The notes beneath the pieces are model-generated. The model saw only the letters and a list, made by a program, of their open reading frames with translations, made no database searches and was not told where the DNA came from. The translations under genes were made by a program, and so were the position numbers. From assembly GCA_036023115.1 (NCBI GenBank), contig JAYKKT010000049.1, forward strand, positions 62,001 through 126,000: 64,000 nucleotides of DNA, read 5' to 3'. The stretch is from Brasenia schreberi (lineage: Eukaryota > Streptophyta > Magnoliopsida > Nymphaeales > Cabombaceae). This document shows, in pieces, positions 10,984 through 23,815 of the stretch (position 1 is the stretch's first letter; every line of letters starts with the position of its first letter).

Positions 10984-12018
10984 AGTGTTGTTCGATGCGT
11001 ATTATATCGTGTATCATTTTGCTTCACGATACGAGCATATCTTATCGTAGCGTATCATATCATATCGTACTTTAATATTAAAAAATAAAAAAATCAAGAA
11101 AAAATAGTAAAAAAAAATAGAAAAAATAAGAAAAATCTGGTAATTACAAAGAATTCATATAATACAAAGTTTAGTACATATTGATCATTCACCATTGAAC
11201 AATTGAAAAAAAATTACATATTTTGAAGCAAAAAATGAAATACATTTACATTTACATATTGTAAATTTGTATGAGAATCATTAACTAAATAATCTTCATC
11301 TTCTCCTTCACGAAGATTCAAAGTTTCTCATCACCTTCTGCTTCAAAATCAAAATCTTCATCTCCTTCATGATGTTGTACTCCTTTTAAAATTATCAAAC
11401 TACTATCTTTGTACATGTAGTTGTCATATTTGCTAATTTTCATATGTGAGCAAAACGATGAGCTCCATTTCTTTGATTATTGAGTCTATGACACCTCAGT
11501 GATATGATATTGTTACTTGATGATATCCTTTTTTTCTCTTACTGGAGACTAGCTTTTTAACTAATGCTTGAGCTCCATTTCTCACTTCACAGACTGAGTT
11601 AAGCCTCACACACGCTGATCATGTTCAACTCAATGGAAGTCATGTAAGGTGAACCCTAAAATAGTGAAGTTGTGAAATACCCACTCAATGAACCGAGACA
11701 ACAAAATTATTTTTCATTGTTTACGATTTCATGAAATTAGAAACTAGTAGCAGAAATATACCTAAAAGTTGGCAACAGAAAGGAAAATGATTTTCTCACA
11801 ATTTTTATTTGTTCATAAATTATTCTTATTCAATAAATTTCTTATAAACTAACCCGAATTTACATGTTACATATATAGCTTGCAATCCTAAACAAGTAAG
11901 TATATCGGAGGATGCCTTGGAGAGAAGTGAAGAGATGCGAAGAGAAGTCAGAAACCTGCAAAAAAAAATTTGGCATCCTCCGAGGCATCGTATAATACGA
12001 TGCGATACGGATAACACT
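10984..12018. mobile_element. Non-autonomous Mutator-like element (copy 1)
   Basis: The ends form imperfect inverted repeats, AGTGTTGTTCGATGCGTAT... and ...ATACGATGCGATACGGATAACACT. Subterminal regions are dense in (C)GATACG/CGTATC motifs. Nine flanking bases are almost repeated, ATGTTGACT (10975-10983) and ATATTGACT (12020-12028), which fits the 9-11-bp duplications of Mutator-like elements. The interior matches the reverse complement of the element at 29982-30431, including a segment whose minus strand reads like an acidic peptide tail (GDEDFDFEAEGDE). No complete transposase remains. A hAT origin is possible but the duplication length argues against it. Confidence 0.6.
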
Positions 12019-12028
12019 GATATTGACT

Positions 12029-15000
12029 AATGTTTCACACTGGACATGGAGATCTATGAGTTAGCACTACTCGGTATGTCTATCCACCATTTGATTTAAT
12101 GGCATTATAAGATAATGTTTTACTCCCGCTCATACTCATGCCATGCTTAATGCAAGTACTAAAATCATTCTAAAACACCTACAAGCCATCATATATATAA
12201 TTTTAAAAGAGTAGCAAAACAATTTATAATCACATGCATCACTAAAAACAAGCAACACTATCCTGACATGCATATGAAGAGGGAGCACATTCACTTGCTT
12301 GGACCCCAAATTAGGTTCAATTCTCAAAATACAAATAAACTCCAAATCACCTTAATTTGCATCTACACAAACATAAAATTATTATTAAATTATAAAATAA
12401 TCAACAAAAAACATGTGGTTCAAACCTCTCACAAATCAATGTCCACAATTCCTATTCTAGCAAGATACCTAATTAGATCCTATCTTAATGCCTATATCGA
12501 ACTTTAACAATCTAAAATCAATTGTTTTCCCTCTAGCTAATAGTAAAAACGCTTTCGTATTAAAATTTCTTCTATTACAAATCAACACTTCTAACAACAT
12601 TGAAAATGAAATTTAAATGTTCCAAAAACTGCCTAAAGCTCAACTGGGTCGATGTATTCAAGAACTAGATCCATTTTAATTGAGCTTGACCCACGTCATT
12701 CCTACACAAGTTACTTTCATTCGATGCGACGCAACTCCAGAGACCAGGACACAACACTCCCATACTATCATTGTTCTCTTGATTTCATTCCAAAATCTAT
12801 CATTTTCGATGGTGTTCCACCATAAGCAAGGTATGACAAGCATTAGCATCACTCCATTGGCCTTTTACCACCAAAAATCTCTACCCACAACAATGTTTGG
12901 ATGGCTTTCTTAGAAACAGGAAATGGAAAACCCGAAAACCATTTTAGGTCACCAAAAAATCCCTATTTCGTGGCGATTTTGAGCATAACGAATGCCTCAA
13001 AGAACTCACCATATTCATCTTCCTTCATTTTACCCTAAGTTTATCAATATTCAAGTCATACAAAAAGGAGAAATGGAGGAGAGGTATACCTTGAAGTTCC
13101 AACTAGAAAATCCAGTGATTCACACCAACGCAACACGAGTATCTCATTCTACCTACTTATAAAAGTTTTGTCCCCAAAATTTTTATCGGTTTTTCTTGCG
13201 AGGACCTTCTGACTCATCGTAGTGATTCACTTTTTCATATATCATAGAATGAAATTATTTTAATTTAGCCTAAAATTGTTAATCGTAATATAAGAATAAC
13301 CTTCACACCATAACTGTGACTCAATCTCACTACTATAAATAACAGTGGCTTACCACCACAACATACCAATAACCAAATTTAATTCTTTTAATCTAAAACA
13401 ACCTTATAGATCCCATAGAATTTGTTAATAAATATTAACATATGAAAAACCATGTTAATAAAACAAATTTAATTAAGGCTAATAAAATTTCTTGTCATAC
13501 TCTAAACATGATGTGCTTCCATGGGTAGGGGCCCTCTATCCCACATGCAATGATCACATGAAGTAATGATGAACAAATAAATGCAAAACTAGTTAAGATA
13601 TGTCTCTACACCCATCACATATTGCAATGTATATAAAAAGCAAAATTCATGTGTACCCAAGATTAAATATGAAAACAAAAATAAAGTTAAAGATCAAATC
13701 AATGTAGCAACATGAACTATGTTTGTTTAGTATCTTAACTCAAAGCAACTAGCCATGTGGCATGGCCTACCCTAGGTGAAATCACCAACTTTGTAGGTAA
13801 ATCTCGAGTTAAAAATAATTATTCATACAACTACAAATACCGTGTATATTTAAAAGAAATTATCTTGTCATAATATTTATAATTGTATGCCCATAACATT
13901 GTCTTAATTCTAATCAACCTTTTGAGAAACCCTTACAATGAATCAGGTACTTACCAAATTTTCCTTTTAGGATTAATCTTAAAAGGCCATATACTGGCAC
14001 ATCTATTTCTTAATAATTCTCCATCATGCTACAACATCTAGTCTTGCCACTAACTAGACTAGATATTATACACTTAATAAATTACACTTATTCCCACGAT
14101 AACTTGACAAGCAAGCATCTTTGGATTCTGAACTCAAAAGTTACCATGATTCATGAGGGTGGCCAAATTTCACCAAAATCAACCAAAACTAGGGTACTCT
14201 ATGCACAAGCCACGATACCTTTTTATCGATATATGGATAAGACCTTTGACTCCTAATGCACATTGTCGCTAATAACCTTATGCATCTATTAAAAAATAGT
14301 TGCTTGAATTTTCCAATAGTTGTATGGATACATGCTCCTATAATATACTCTCATTCTCTTTATCAAATATATATTCTAATAAGCATATGTGTGACCACCT
14401 ATATGTGCACATACTTTATATGTAATATCTATATTATGAATTCATATATTGTTATTCCTATTTACTTACTATTCATATATACATTACTCACATAGTGGTC
14501 TACTCCCACCCTTTCTTGGTGTATGTTAGTTCAACATACTAATATACATGTTCATATTTCTATACCTCAATCTATTGACATACCTCAGTTGTCCTACACA
14601 TGTATGATAAATGATTAGATATTATAATATTCATCGACATGGTACTATAATATATTTTCTTCTTCTTCTTATTGTTATTGATATCGTTGAACCATATAAA
14701 AGAACCTATATACATAAATTAATATCATCCAAACTATTATTTCACCAAAGGTTCTCACACTCATTATTGATTCAAAATAATTTTGTAATATTTTCAAAAC
14801 TTTTACATACTAAAATATATCCATTTTCAAATCATATAGATGTTTGCATGTACATGTAATTGTATCCTAATACCTCGTATTATAACAATATACGCAATAA
14901 CGTACTTAAGTTCTCACAGTAACTCAAAACACACACTAGTATGCGTCTTACTACAAATCCTCCTCTTTGCATATTATCACTTTTTGTTTATATAATAAAT

Positions 15001-15039
15001 GCATATATCTATATAATCATAGGTTTATAAAACTCAACA
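12029..15039. other. AT-rich DNA, no gene recognised
   Basis: No protein family is visible on either strand. Open frames are short and of random AT-rich composition. Text around 12660-13150 and 13740-14250 is slightly more balanced in composition and could be decayed retrotransposon, possibly the 3' flank of the minus-strand gypsy element to the right, but I cannot align it with that element's other end. Confidence 0.35.
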
Positions 15040-18000
15040 TCAAGGATCTTCAACAAGACCAAATCCCCAACCTCAATTGCTTCCTATAATGATTGATGTA
15101 TGTTGCCATCTTCCTTTGTGCTATCTCTAGTGACTCTGACACTTCTATAAGCATTATCTGTCACTCTTGTATCTCCCATGATATGGCAAGACAACTCCAC
15201 CACTCACCCTAAGCCAACTCAAAAGGGAAATGCGGTTGTCATCCCATCACAATCTTGAATAGGCTCTTTCCTATAATCAACAACCTGTGCTAGTATTAGG
15301 AGAATCGAGTCATCTTCAATAATGAGACCCAGTTCCGTTGGTTGGCAGTAATATAGTGATGAAGATACTTCTCCAATAATGCTTCAACCTCTTAATATGG
15401 TCATTCATATGGTGATGGTTCTCTGTGAAGAATTGAAGTTAGGTGGTCATCATGGTAAATATCTCTCTTAGAAAGTGGCTTGTGAAGCAAGTGTTCTCAC
15501 TCATGATCTCCTATGATGCATCAAAATGCTTCACGAGATCCCTTATGAACACCCTGTAGTGTCTCTGGCTAAACAACCTCATGAAGTTGGCATAAATATT
15601 ACATACATTGAGAATTGATCAAAGATAGTCTTAAAACTGTCTCCTTGTGGGAAACCTACTATGACATCCATGGTGACTAATATCCACAATTGGATTAGAA
15701 TGGGAAGAGGCTACAATAAGCCGATCACTCTCACTCGATCTTATCCTATTGATAAGACAAGCCCAAACAAATTCTCCAGTTTGCTTCACTCTGGGGAGAT
15801 TATCATACTATCATGGTTTTGATGTAAACCAGTGTTGGAACAATATGCTCATTCAAGGTGACACTATAAACCATAATATCCTCAAGAGATATGACCACAA
15901 ACTCATCTAGTATCCTATATAGCATCATGAGGAAATTGAAGGTAGTTGGGGTATTGGTGGGACCAAATGGCATAACAAAGAACTCAAATGAGCCATATCA
16001 AGTTACAATCACTATCTTCTACTCATCTCTAGGTTCAATGCACACTTGTCAATAACTACTATAAAGGTCTAGTTTTAGGGACTACCTCACACCACTCAAT
16101 CAATCAAACAAGTTCAAGTCAAGAGAAGGGAACTGTAGTCTTACAGCATGATCTTGTTGAAAGCTCAATAACCCATGCACATCCTCAACGAACTGTAAGT
16201 CTTCCTTTAGAATAAGAGTGATGGTTCATAGGGCCTTCTAAAAGGCTTAATCTTACACACCCCCAACAACTCACTCAACTACCTATAGAGCTTGGATAAT
16301 TTCATTGGGCACATATAGTGTGTTGCTTTACATGGAAGCCTTAACCTTAGGACAAACTCAATCTCATGGTGTGTCTGACATCAAAGTGAGTTTTTGGGCA
16401 ACTCATCAAGCATCATGTTAGCAAATGCCTACAAAAACTACAAGGTAATAACTGGTAACACATCTCCTTATTGGTTGGTTCCTCCTTATGTAGTTTAGCC
16501 AACATAATCGGCTTCTCTTTCTTTATCCTGTCCTCTATTAGAACTGCAAATAATTAAGCGACCATTAACATGTCAATGCCAATGCCATGTCCTACTATAG
16601 TCACCTTGAATGGGTTGAATTTGGCAAAAAATCTAGGATGAGTCTCATCTGTTACTATAAAACCTCTTAAGTGTGCAACCACCATTATGTTCTCTTTGAT
16701 TAGAGTAGTCACATACTATAATTGTGAGGAAGTTGTTTAGATTTATGACAATTAGATCCATCATACCATTCCAACATCCAATGCCAAGTAAGCTACCAAT
16801 CTTACTTACAATGACATTCATGATCTTCATCTACCTATATCAAGTCATGAGTCAGTCACAACTCTTGCATTCAACCTTCTTCACGGTGGAGAGTCATGCC
16901 ATTGTCCACGAGTGTCAATACCAACAATTCCTAACCATCACCTCACTAAGCACCATATATGGTTGATGAAGCTCTTTTATGCATGATATGTTGAGGAGCG
17001 AAAGCAGACAAGTACATGCATTCATGCTCAGTCCATGTGCATCCTCAGCAAGAAGGGTTACATGCTTCTCCTTTTTTGGGCATTATCTCTCTGGTGAAAC
17101 CTGCTTCATATATAACATCTGACCATAGGTAGCTCACGGTCTATTCATTGCTGTTATTCTAGGCCTTGCATACCACAATGCATTGTAGGCTAACCCTTCT
17201 AGGAATGATGTTGTTGTAGTTGCATAAGGGGTCTTTCCTTTCTCATATTCCTATCCTCGTGAAGTTGTCTCCTATCTTAATGACCTCTCCACCTAGTTTT
17301 TGGCCCAACACCTAAACCTTTAGGTGAGTAAGCTTTATGAGATGCTTACATTTTCTTCTTTTCCACTCTCAACCTGCAGAAATTTACTAGTAACTCTTCA
17401 ATTGTCATGACATGTACACATTCCTCAGTTGTTAGCCTACACATCTCTATCTACTGTTGGGGCTACAATTTATACATCAACAAAAAAATCTTGTCTTTAT
17501 CGAGATGTTGAGTAGAGTTCTATAGAAACAACAATCATACTCGTGCACTATTTTTTGTATGTGTAAGCTACACTAGCATCACATATGCATATTAATTTGT
17601 GAAGGTGGACAAGAACCTTAGCTATAGCCAAGTTGAAACAATATGTATGTCTTGGTTGTCCACCACGAATTACTTCATGTGTGACCATTACTTTAAAGCA
17701 CTAGAGAGAAACCACAAAGCTAAGTTAACCTCTTCCACTCAAATACCCATATAACTCAGAAGTATGTCTTAAGATCCAAATGAAATTTTCAAAGGCCTAA
17801 CTATCATGAGCTTTGTTGAAGGTTTTTAGGTGGCAAAGTTTGAGTGAGGGAGAAGTTGCACACTTAGCAGTCTCCTTAGCTAGAGACCCCAATAAGGTGT
17901 TAAGGGCATCCAACCTAGTGACTAGGGAGATCATCAATAGACAAAGTAGTTGGTGCAACTATGCCTCCTAAAGCAACTCCAAGCAAGTGCTCAATGCTCT

Positions 18001-18925
18001 AATCTTCTCCTTGAGCATGACCACCTACCCAAAATCTTAAGTATTGTCCTATGTATCCATTTTACATTGACTCATCTAGCTACTAGTCTGGACCATAAGG
18101 AAAAGAAAAAGTACCTTGTAATCTTGAGAAGGTTGGCTTAGGGGAGTTGCGCAAACCGAAATCTAGAAGAGCAAATAAACACTTCCTTCCCTAAATCAAG
18201 AAATAGGAAAACAAAGAAATTGAGAGCAAGTGTAGCATCCTCCAATTGGCAAGCTAACAACTACGAAGACAATCAGTCAATCATAAATTCCCATAGATAA
18301 CTAAGGAAACCACATGCTAGTAACGATTTTCCGATTAAACATTGAACACTCCACGACTCGCTCATGTTGTGATCTATAAACAATCAAAGGATAGTTGTGG
18401 TTCCTACTAACGAGTGAAACTACTTGAATCACTGCTAAGCAAACCCATGCCATAGATTTACCCAAAGCCATGTCCTTGCACCGATAGCCTTTATAAATTA
18501 ACTACAATGATCTGGTCCACCCACATAGCCTTGTGCTCGACCTATCACCTTCATCTACAAGCCAAGAGCAACCTCTCACCAATTCTCAAATGGTGAAGTA
18601 AACCACACTAAAAATAGAGTAGCTTATCTATTTTCTAATGACCTATGATGGTAAGGGAACTTGTTTTCTCAATGATGTTTGTGGGCCTACAATGATAACT
18701 AGTCTACACAAAATGTTGACTAGATCAGCCTCAATATCCCTTGATTGATGGCCAAAGATCAATTTGCTATCACAAGTGTTCCACTGAAGAAGAGATGCTG
18801 AAATGTTTTCTTATTTTTGGCAAAAAACAAGCAACCATCAATCTCATTGCTTTCCTATTGCTCTCCAATGATCAAAACTTGACTAGTTCATGGCAAATCT
18901 CTGAAACCATGTTTTGATGCCAATT
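15040..18925 (-). mobile_element. Degenerate Ty3/gypsy retrotransposon with internal deletion
   Basis: Read on the minus strand, the order is primer-binding site, gag remnant, protease, reverse transcriptase, integrase. The PBS-like AATTGGCATCAAAACATGG lies at about 18907-18927. Gag-like text falls at about 17400-17850. The protease end (MDLIVINLNNFLTIIVC) is at about 16650-16840. RT text (MPFGPTNTPTTFNFLM) is at about 15780-16100, where the YLDD motif reads SLED. Integrase core text (a broken form of HHYITANQRNWVSLL) is at about 15200-15650. RNase H is missing between RT and integrase. Frames are interrupted throughout, so the element is dead. It resembles the element at 56.3-61.6 kb in its domains and spacing. 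Confidence 0.7.
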
Positions 18926-18929
18926 TATC

Positions 18930-20037
18930 ATCAAACAATTAGATGATGACCTTTTCACATGCAGAAGCAAATACGATCAATCTTTTAGTGATGGTGTGGA
19001 TCCTCTAAATTGATTAACCTGTAAATGCAAATAAATCAAATATATAATCAATATAATCAAAAGTCACCTATAAGGAACTCAGGCTCTCTCAAATGGAGTA
19101 GCACATCGAAGTCCCTCCCTTAAGGTGAACAAACTAGAGAATAGGAATCTACTCAATCTCACCTACTCATTAGTCCTTGACTAAGATGAAGAAGACAAGA
19201 CTCTATCTCTCTCTATCCTGACTATTAGCTTCTTTCTTATCTCGCAAGAGCATAATATTACCTTATAACTTTAGGAGGCTTTCTTATATAATGAGGCCAT
19301 CCATATGAAACCTTAATATGGATTTGGATCTCTACTATCCATAATACAATTGATAAGATGACCAAAAAGCTAGCCCACTAGACATTGCATGACCAAAAAT
19401 CCAATGACGCTGACCACATGTACCTATGCCTTGGCCAAACCTCCCTGTGGGTCTGAACGCTCTTCTTGTGAAAGAATTCAAAGAATGAAATGCCAAGCTA
19501 AACCTCAAAACAAAATTAATTTAGTTTTGGTTTTTAGTTATAATAAATTATCCTCATCCCCACATATAGGAACATGGAATCAATCAAATGTGAAACTTCA
19601 TATTTAAAGGAGACAGTAATTTGTACACCTTTTTACTACCCTCAAACCCTTTCCTTGAAAATACTCAAATTATCCCCTAACACACTCTCTTCACTCCATA
19701 CCATCTTTCATCATTCTCTTTTCTCTATTCCGATGACCGACATTTTGTTCATGTGTTAATAATAATTGTTGCCTTCTATAGCTAGATAATGCACAAATAA
19801 ACTCATTTGAACCCTGTCGAAAAATAAAAAATAAAACAAGAACAAGAAAAAAAAAGAAGGAACATAGAGATTTGGGGTTTTTATACATATGAGATGGATT
19901 TGCTCTTTTTTTGTCATACCATGAAGCCATTGGCTCGGCAAATGTGAGTCGCTGGTTGTTCACATGGAGACACAGGATAGCTCCATCTACCCTATGAGAG
20001 AGATTCAACTAAGCCACATCTCCTTATTGTTCTCTTA
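18930..20037 (-). other. Probable 5' LTR region of the gypsy element, then unassigned DNA
   Basis: This follows the primer-binding site on its upstream side (element on minus strand). The minus strand carries a TATA-box-like ATTATATAAGAAAG near 19280-19293, compatible with an LTR promoter. No matching LTR is found left of 15 kb, so LTR boundaries cannot be set. The part beyond about 19400 shows nothing recognisable. Confidence 0.3.
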
Positions 20038-20664
20038 GTGGGAGATGCAATCCCCCAAAACGAAAGTTTTAAATACCTAAGATCACTTTTGCAAAGTGAT
20101 GGAAGAATTGATGGAGATGTTACGCATAGAATTAATGCTGGTTGGTTAAAATGGAGAGGAACATCAGGTATTCTTTGTGATAAGAAGATACCATTAAAGT
20201 TAAAAGGTAAATATTATAGAGCAGCAATTAGACATGCCATGTTTTATGGTTCTGAGTGTTGGGCAGGTAATCATCAACATGTACAAAAGATGTCTGTGAC
20301 AGAAATGAAGATGTTGACATGGATGAGTGGTCATACAAGAAAAGACCGTATACATAATGAGGTTATTAGAAACAAATTAGGAGTGACACAAATAGAGGAT
20401 AAAATGAGAGAATATTGTTTAAGATGGTTTGGACATATAGAAAGAAGAACCTATAAGAAGGTTAGAAAAACTAAATTTGGAAAGTATTAAAAGAGGTAGA
20501 GGACGACCACAAAAGTGTTGGAAAGAAACAATAAAGAATGATCTAGCTTATTGTGAGTTAACTGCTAACATGACACGATAGGGATCTGTGGAAACAAAGA
20601 ATACATGTAGCCGACCCCGTCTAGTATGGGAAAAGGCTTAGTTGTTGTTGTTGTAGTTGTTGTA
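20038..20664 (+). mobile_element. 5'-truncated RTE LINE, C-terminal part of the ORF and 3' end
   Basis: An open frame of 150 codons encodes the conserved C-terminal region after the reverse transcriptase of plant RTE elements: ESFKYLRSLLQSDGRIDGDV, GSECWAGNHQHVQKMSVTEMK and DKMREYCLRWFGHIERR. The intact family sequence would continue in a shifted frame (RGRGRPQKCWKETIKNDLAY). The 3' end contains TCTAGTATGGGAAAAGGCTTAG and a GTTGTTGTTGTTGTAGTTGTTG tail, which marks it as RTE. The catalytic RT core is absent, as expected for 5' truncation at insertion. The frame is better preserved than in the other copies. Confidence 0.9.
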
Positions 20665-21189
20665 TTTATTGACTGCAAGGGAGATGTACTTGATTTTTCA
20701 CTTGTGTTTATGACTGATGATGTGTTTTAAAATCAGGATGAACTCATTGAGTAGAAATATCAAGAAAACACAAATATTTTATTCTTTATTTGAAAAATAA
20801 TGACATAACAAGCAACATATGACTTGAGTGTGAAGGAAGTGGCAAATATATGAATAAAAATGTTATATTTAAAATAGTGATTAAGCTTGAAAAGCAAACC
20901 TAATAGCTCTATCCGGCTCAATTGTTCCAGAGAGGAAACCATATTGAGGTGATGTCCAACCACCTGCCCAAAAAAAGAAGAAGAATAAACATACATACTA
21001 GGCTTCTGCTGTTGCGTGCATTCATGCTTTTGTCTTCTATCCTATTTTCTCTATTATATTTTCAGTTCTGCATGGTGGACAGATCGATTTTTGTTCAGTT
21101 CTTCTTTATTCGAATGAGATGTTTCCTCTTCACGAAGAACTAAAACTGTTTGTGTTGAATATTTTTATGAGCCGACTCAATTTTCAAAT
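20665..21189. other. Spacer, no gene recognised
   Basis: AT-rich DNA between the RTE tail and the copia integrase fragment. Both strands have open frames (about 20760-21143) but no recognisable product. Confidence 0.35.
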
Positions 21190-22110
21190 TATTCTTATAA
21201 GAAAAAGAAATAATCAAAAGACAAGTTGAGCACATTCAAATGGATAGAGTCCAGTCAGTTAAAGAAGCCCCACAAAGATGTGAATTAGGAAGATTAGTTT
21301 GGCGAAATCAGGTACAAAATATCACCTATTTGTTCCAAAGACACATTTTCTTTTTGAAGGACTTGTTCCGGAGACTTGTGTCCAAACCAGGCCTTGTAGG
21401 GAGTGTTCCCTTCTACTACTTGTAGGCGATCTATTTAACAAGAGGACAACAACATTACCTGCACAAAAGCTTTTTGGTAGTTCCATCACATGCAGCATAT
21501 ACACCTTTTCATTTTGTTGAGGAGTGTATGTAAGTTGGTGTTCAATGCCAGCCTGCTCACAAAATATATACTCCTCAGAAGTCTATTCAGTGCCACTGTC
21601 TGACCCAATTACTTGGATCCTATAGCTATTTTGATTCTTAATCCAAGCCTTAAAGCTCCAGAATACTCTACTAACTTCTGGTTTAAACTTCAAATAAGGC
21701 CAACAAATCCTTGTTGCATCATCAATAGAAGTAATCTAATACCTATTGTATTTTAGAGGAGTGTTTGGAGGTCCACAAAGATCAGTGTGTATCAATTGAA
21801 GCCTTTGAGTTGCTCCCATGCTGACATAGGGAAAGAAGGAAACCTTCTTTGCTTGCAAAATTGACAAGCTGGGTAGTTTTTCTTTGTATTGGTGGTAGTT
21901 CCTGGACCAAAATTTTCTCTGGTAGATACAACAATCTTTATGATAGAAATGCCCCATTCTTTTATGCCAAAGTGCTGCATCATTTTCCTTGCTTTGAAAG
22001 GCAGCATGCTCAAGTTCCAATGGATCCAAAGAAGGGCGTTCCTTTCATTTGTAGGCTAAACACATGCTGATCAGTTGCATCTTTAATCTTGCAAATTTTG
22101 GCTTCAAAAT
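21190..22110 (-). mobile_element. Ty1/copia integrase fragment (pseudogene)
   Basis: Minus-strand reading gives a GAG-pre-integrase/integrase series: ALWHKRMGHFYHKD (zinc-binding histidines), LIHTDLCGP (first catalytic aspartate), VIGSDSGTE (second), and TYTPQQNEK near the catalytic glutamate. Stops and frameshifts interrupt it (for example after TPLKYNRY). The sequence stops short of the reverse transcriptase. Neighbouring copia gag sequence lies on the opposite strand, so the two are parts of different insertions or of an inverted element. Confidence 0.8.
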
Positions 22111-22145
22111 AACTTTAAAGCCCTTTTCAAGCAGTTGTTGCATAT

Positions 22146-22290
22146 AGATATGGCCAGTTTGAAACCGGCATGGCGCTTTGAACTGAGAATGGACAGTAAC
22201 CAGAACTGGCTTCAGTTACAGTTCATGCTTTCCAGAAACCAGCCTCGAACCAAAATCGGAACCAGTGGTTCCAAACCACCATTAACTGTT
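22146..22290. repeat. GAACC/GGTTC-rich repeat terminus (family copy 1)
   Basis: Begins GATATGGCCAGTTTGAAACCGG and is rich in AACCAGAAC, GGAACCAG and GGTTCC. Related sequences occur at 23686, 36620 (reversed) and 62420-62996. The shared outer motif is roughly (A)GACATGGCCAGTTTGAAACC. This is probably the end of a non-autonomous DNA transposon. The partner end of this copy is not clear. Confidence 0.45.
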
Positions 22291-22639
22291 TTAAATACTT
22301 TTTGCAAGACCCCATTGTTAGTGAAAGGTTCTAGATTATACTATTTTGATTTTTGTTAAAATGTACTGGGCTTTGTGACAGTGTATAGGAGATTTGTCTG
22401 TGCATATATTTATCTTTTTATAGGAATAAATTTCTTGGAAAGTTTTCTCAAGATTATTTTTCATCATCTTTTACTTTGCTGAGTTTCTTTTCACATGTAT
22501 CTTGAAAGAAGAGAAATAACATAACTCTTATATATATAGTAATTGGATCTTTTCTACCACAAACTCTATTATACATGAGTATAGTAATATTGTCCTTATA
22601 TTTTTCCAAAAAACCCTGAAACTATTTAAATTACACTCA

Positions 22640-23590
22640 CACCACTGAAACTCTATTTATAACATTGGATCATTTGAAGGAGATTCTGTGAGACTTGTGA
22701 GAAATTTTTTAACAGAGTTGAATAACGTGAACTCTTGGCTAAATGCTGACTTTGGCTTACCACAGAAATCATGAAAGGTGAAAAAAGAAGAAGCTGAAGT
22801 TCTCTCTCTGCAATTGCTCCACTAGAATTTGATGGAGACAATTATCATGCTTAGGCAGTAAGGATGGAAGCCTGCATTAATGCATGACCCTTGAGAGGCA
22901 GTGGAAGAGGACTAGTCAATGTTACAGCGGTTCAGATCAAAACCCACATGGAAAGAAATGCCAGAAAAGCTAAAGCCAGGGCATTTCTTTATGCTACGGT
23001 AACACCTATTCTCTCCGGAATTAGGTCTCTTAGCCAAAGCAATTTGCGACTTTCTGGAGTACCAAGGAAATGAGAGAATTAGAGGGATGAAGGTTCTCAA
23101 TATGATATTTGATATGGACTCAGAAACTGTCGAAGAATATTCTGACAGGCTTCTGAGTATTGCAAACAAGGTAAGAATATGATTACTTGGTACAAAAGAT
23201 CCTTGTAAACTTACCTGAAAATTTGAAGGCATTTTTACTTCCTTGGAAAATACTAAGGACCTGTCAAGCATCGGTCTGGCAGGGTTGTTAAACTCCTTGC
23301 ATGCACAAGGGCAAAGAAGGTTGATGAGAAATGAGGGGTCAATTGAAGGAGAACCACAAGCAAAGCTGCAACTTAACTCCAGAAGCAAAGGCAAGAAAGG
23401 AAAAGGAAAGAAGAACAATGATGGTACCAGTGAACCTACATGAGGAAATGGTGGTAGCAGCCAACACCGGACGAAAATAGTTTCCTCCTTGCCAGCATTG
23501 TGGAAGGAAACATAGTGGTTGTACAAACCACACGACTTGTGACAAAGAGCTCTTTAGGGAGATTGATGTAGTTGGCAACTGAGAGTAAGG
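22640..23590 (+). mobile_element. Ty1/copia gag fragment (pseudogene)
   Basis: Broken plus-strand reading recovers a UBN2-type gag: EYQGNERIRGMKVLNMIFD, SETVEEYSDRLLSIANK, then a basic tail and a zinc-knuckle-like FPPCQHCGRKHSGCTNHTTC near 23480-23545. The stretch just upstream (22800-22870) has an LEFDGDNYHA-like start as in copia gag (LxGxNYxxW). Several stops and at least two frameshifts are present. There is no protease or pol downstream. Confidence 0.75.
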
Positions 23591-23685
23591 AAAAGGAACA
23601 GTTTCAATGGGCTTCCGCAGTACAAAGCTTATTTTTGCTGTATTATTTGTCCCCAATATTGACTAAAAATTATTGAGTTTGCAAC

Positions 23686-23815
23686 TAGACATGTCTAGTT
23701 TAGCATAAACCAGGTTTCAGTTTGCCTGGAACCGCCCCGAGGCCACTTCAGGTTGCCATTTTGGAATCGCCCTGGCAGTTCAGGTTCCAGTTTCGAAACC
23801 GCTAGCGCATTTTAA
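23686..23815. repeat. GAACC/GGTTC-rich repeat terminus (family copy 2)
   Basis: Starts ACTAGACATGTCTAGTTTAGC and continues with AAACCAGGTTTCAG, GGAACCGCC, CAGGTTCCAGTTTCGAAACCG. This matches the composition and outer motif of the copies at 22146, 36485 and 62420. Confidence 0.4.
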
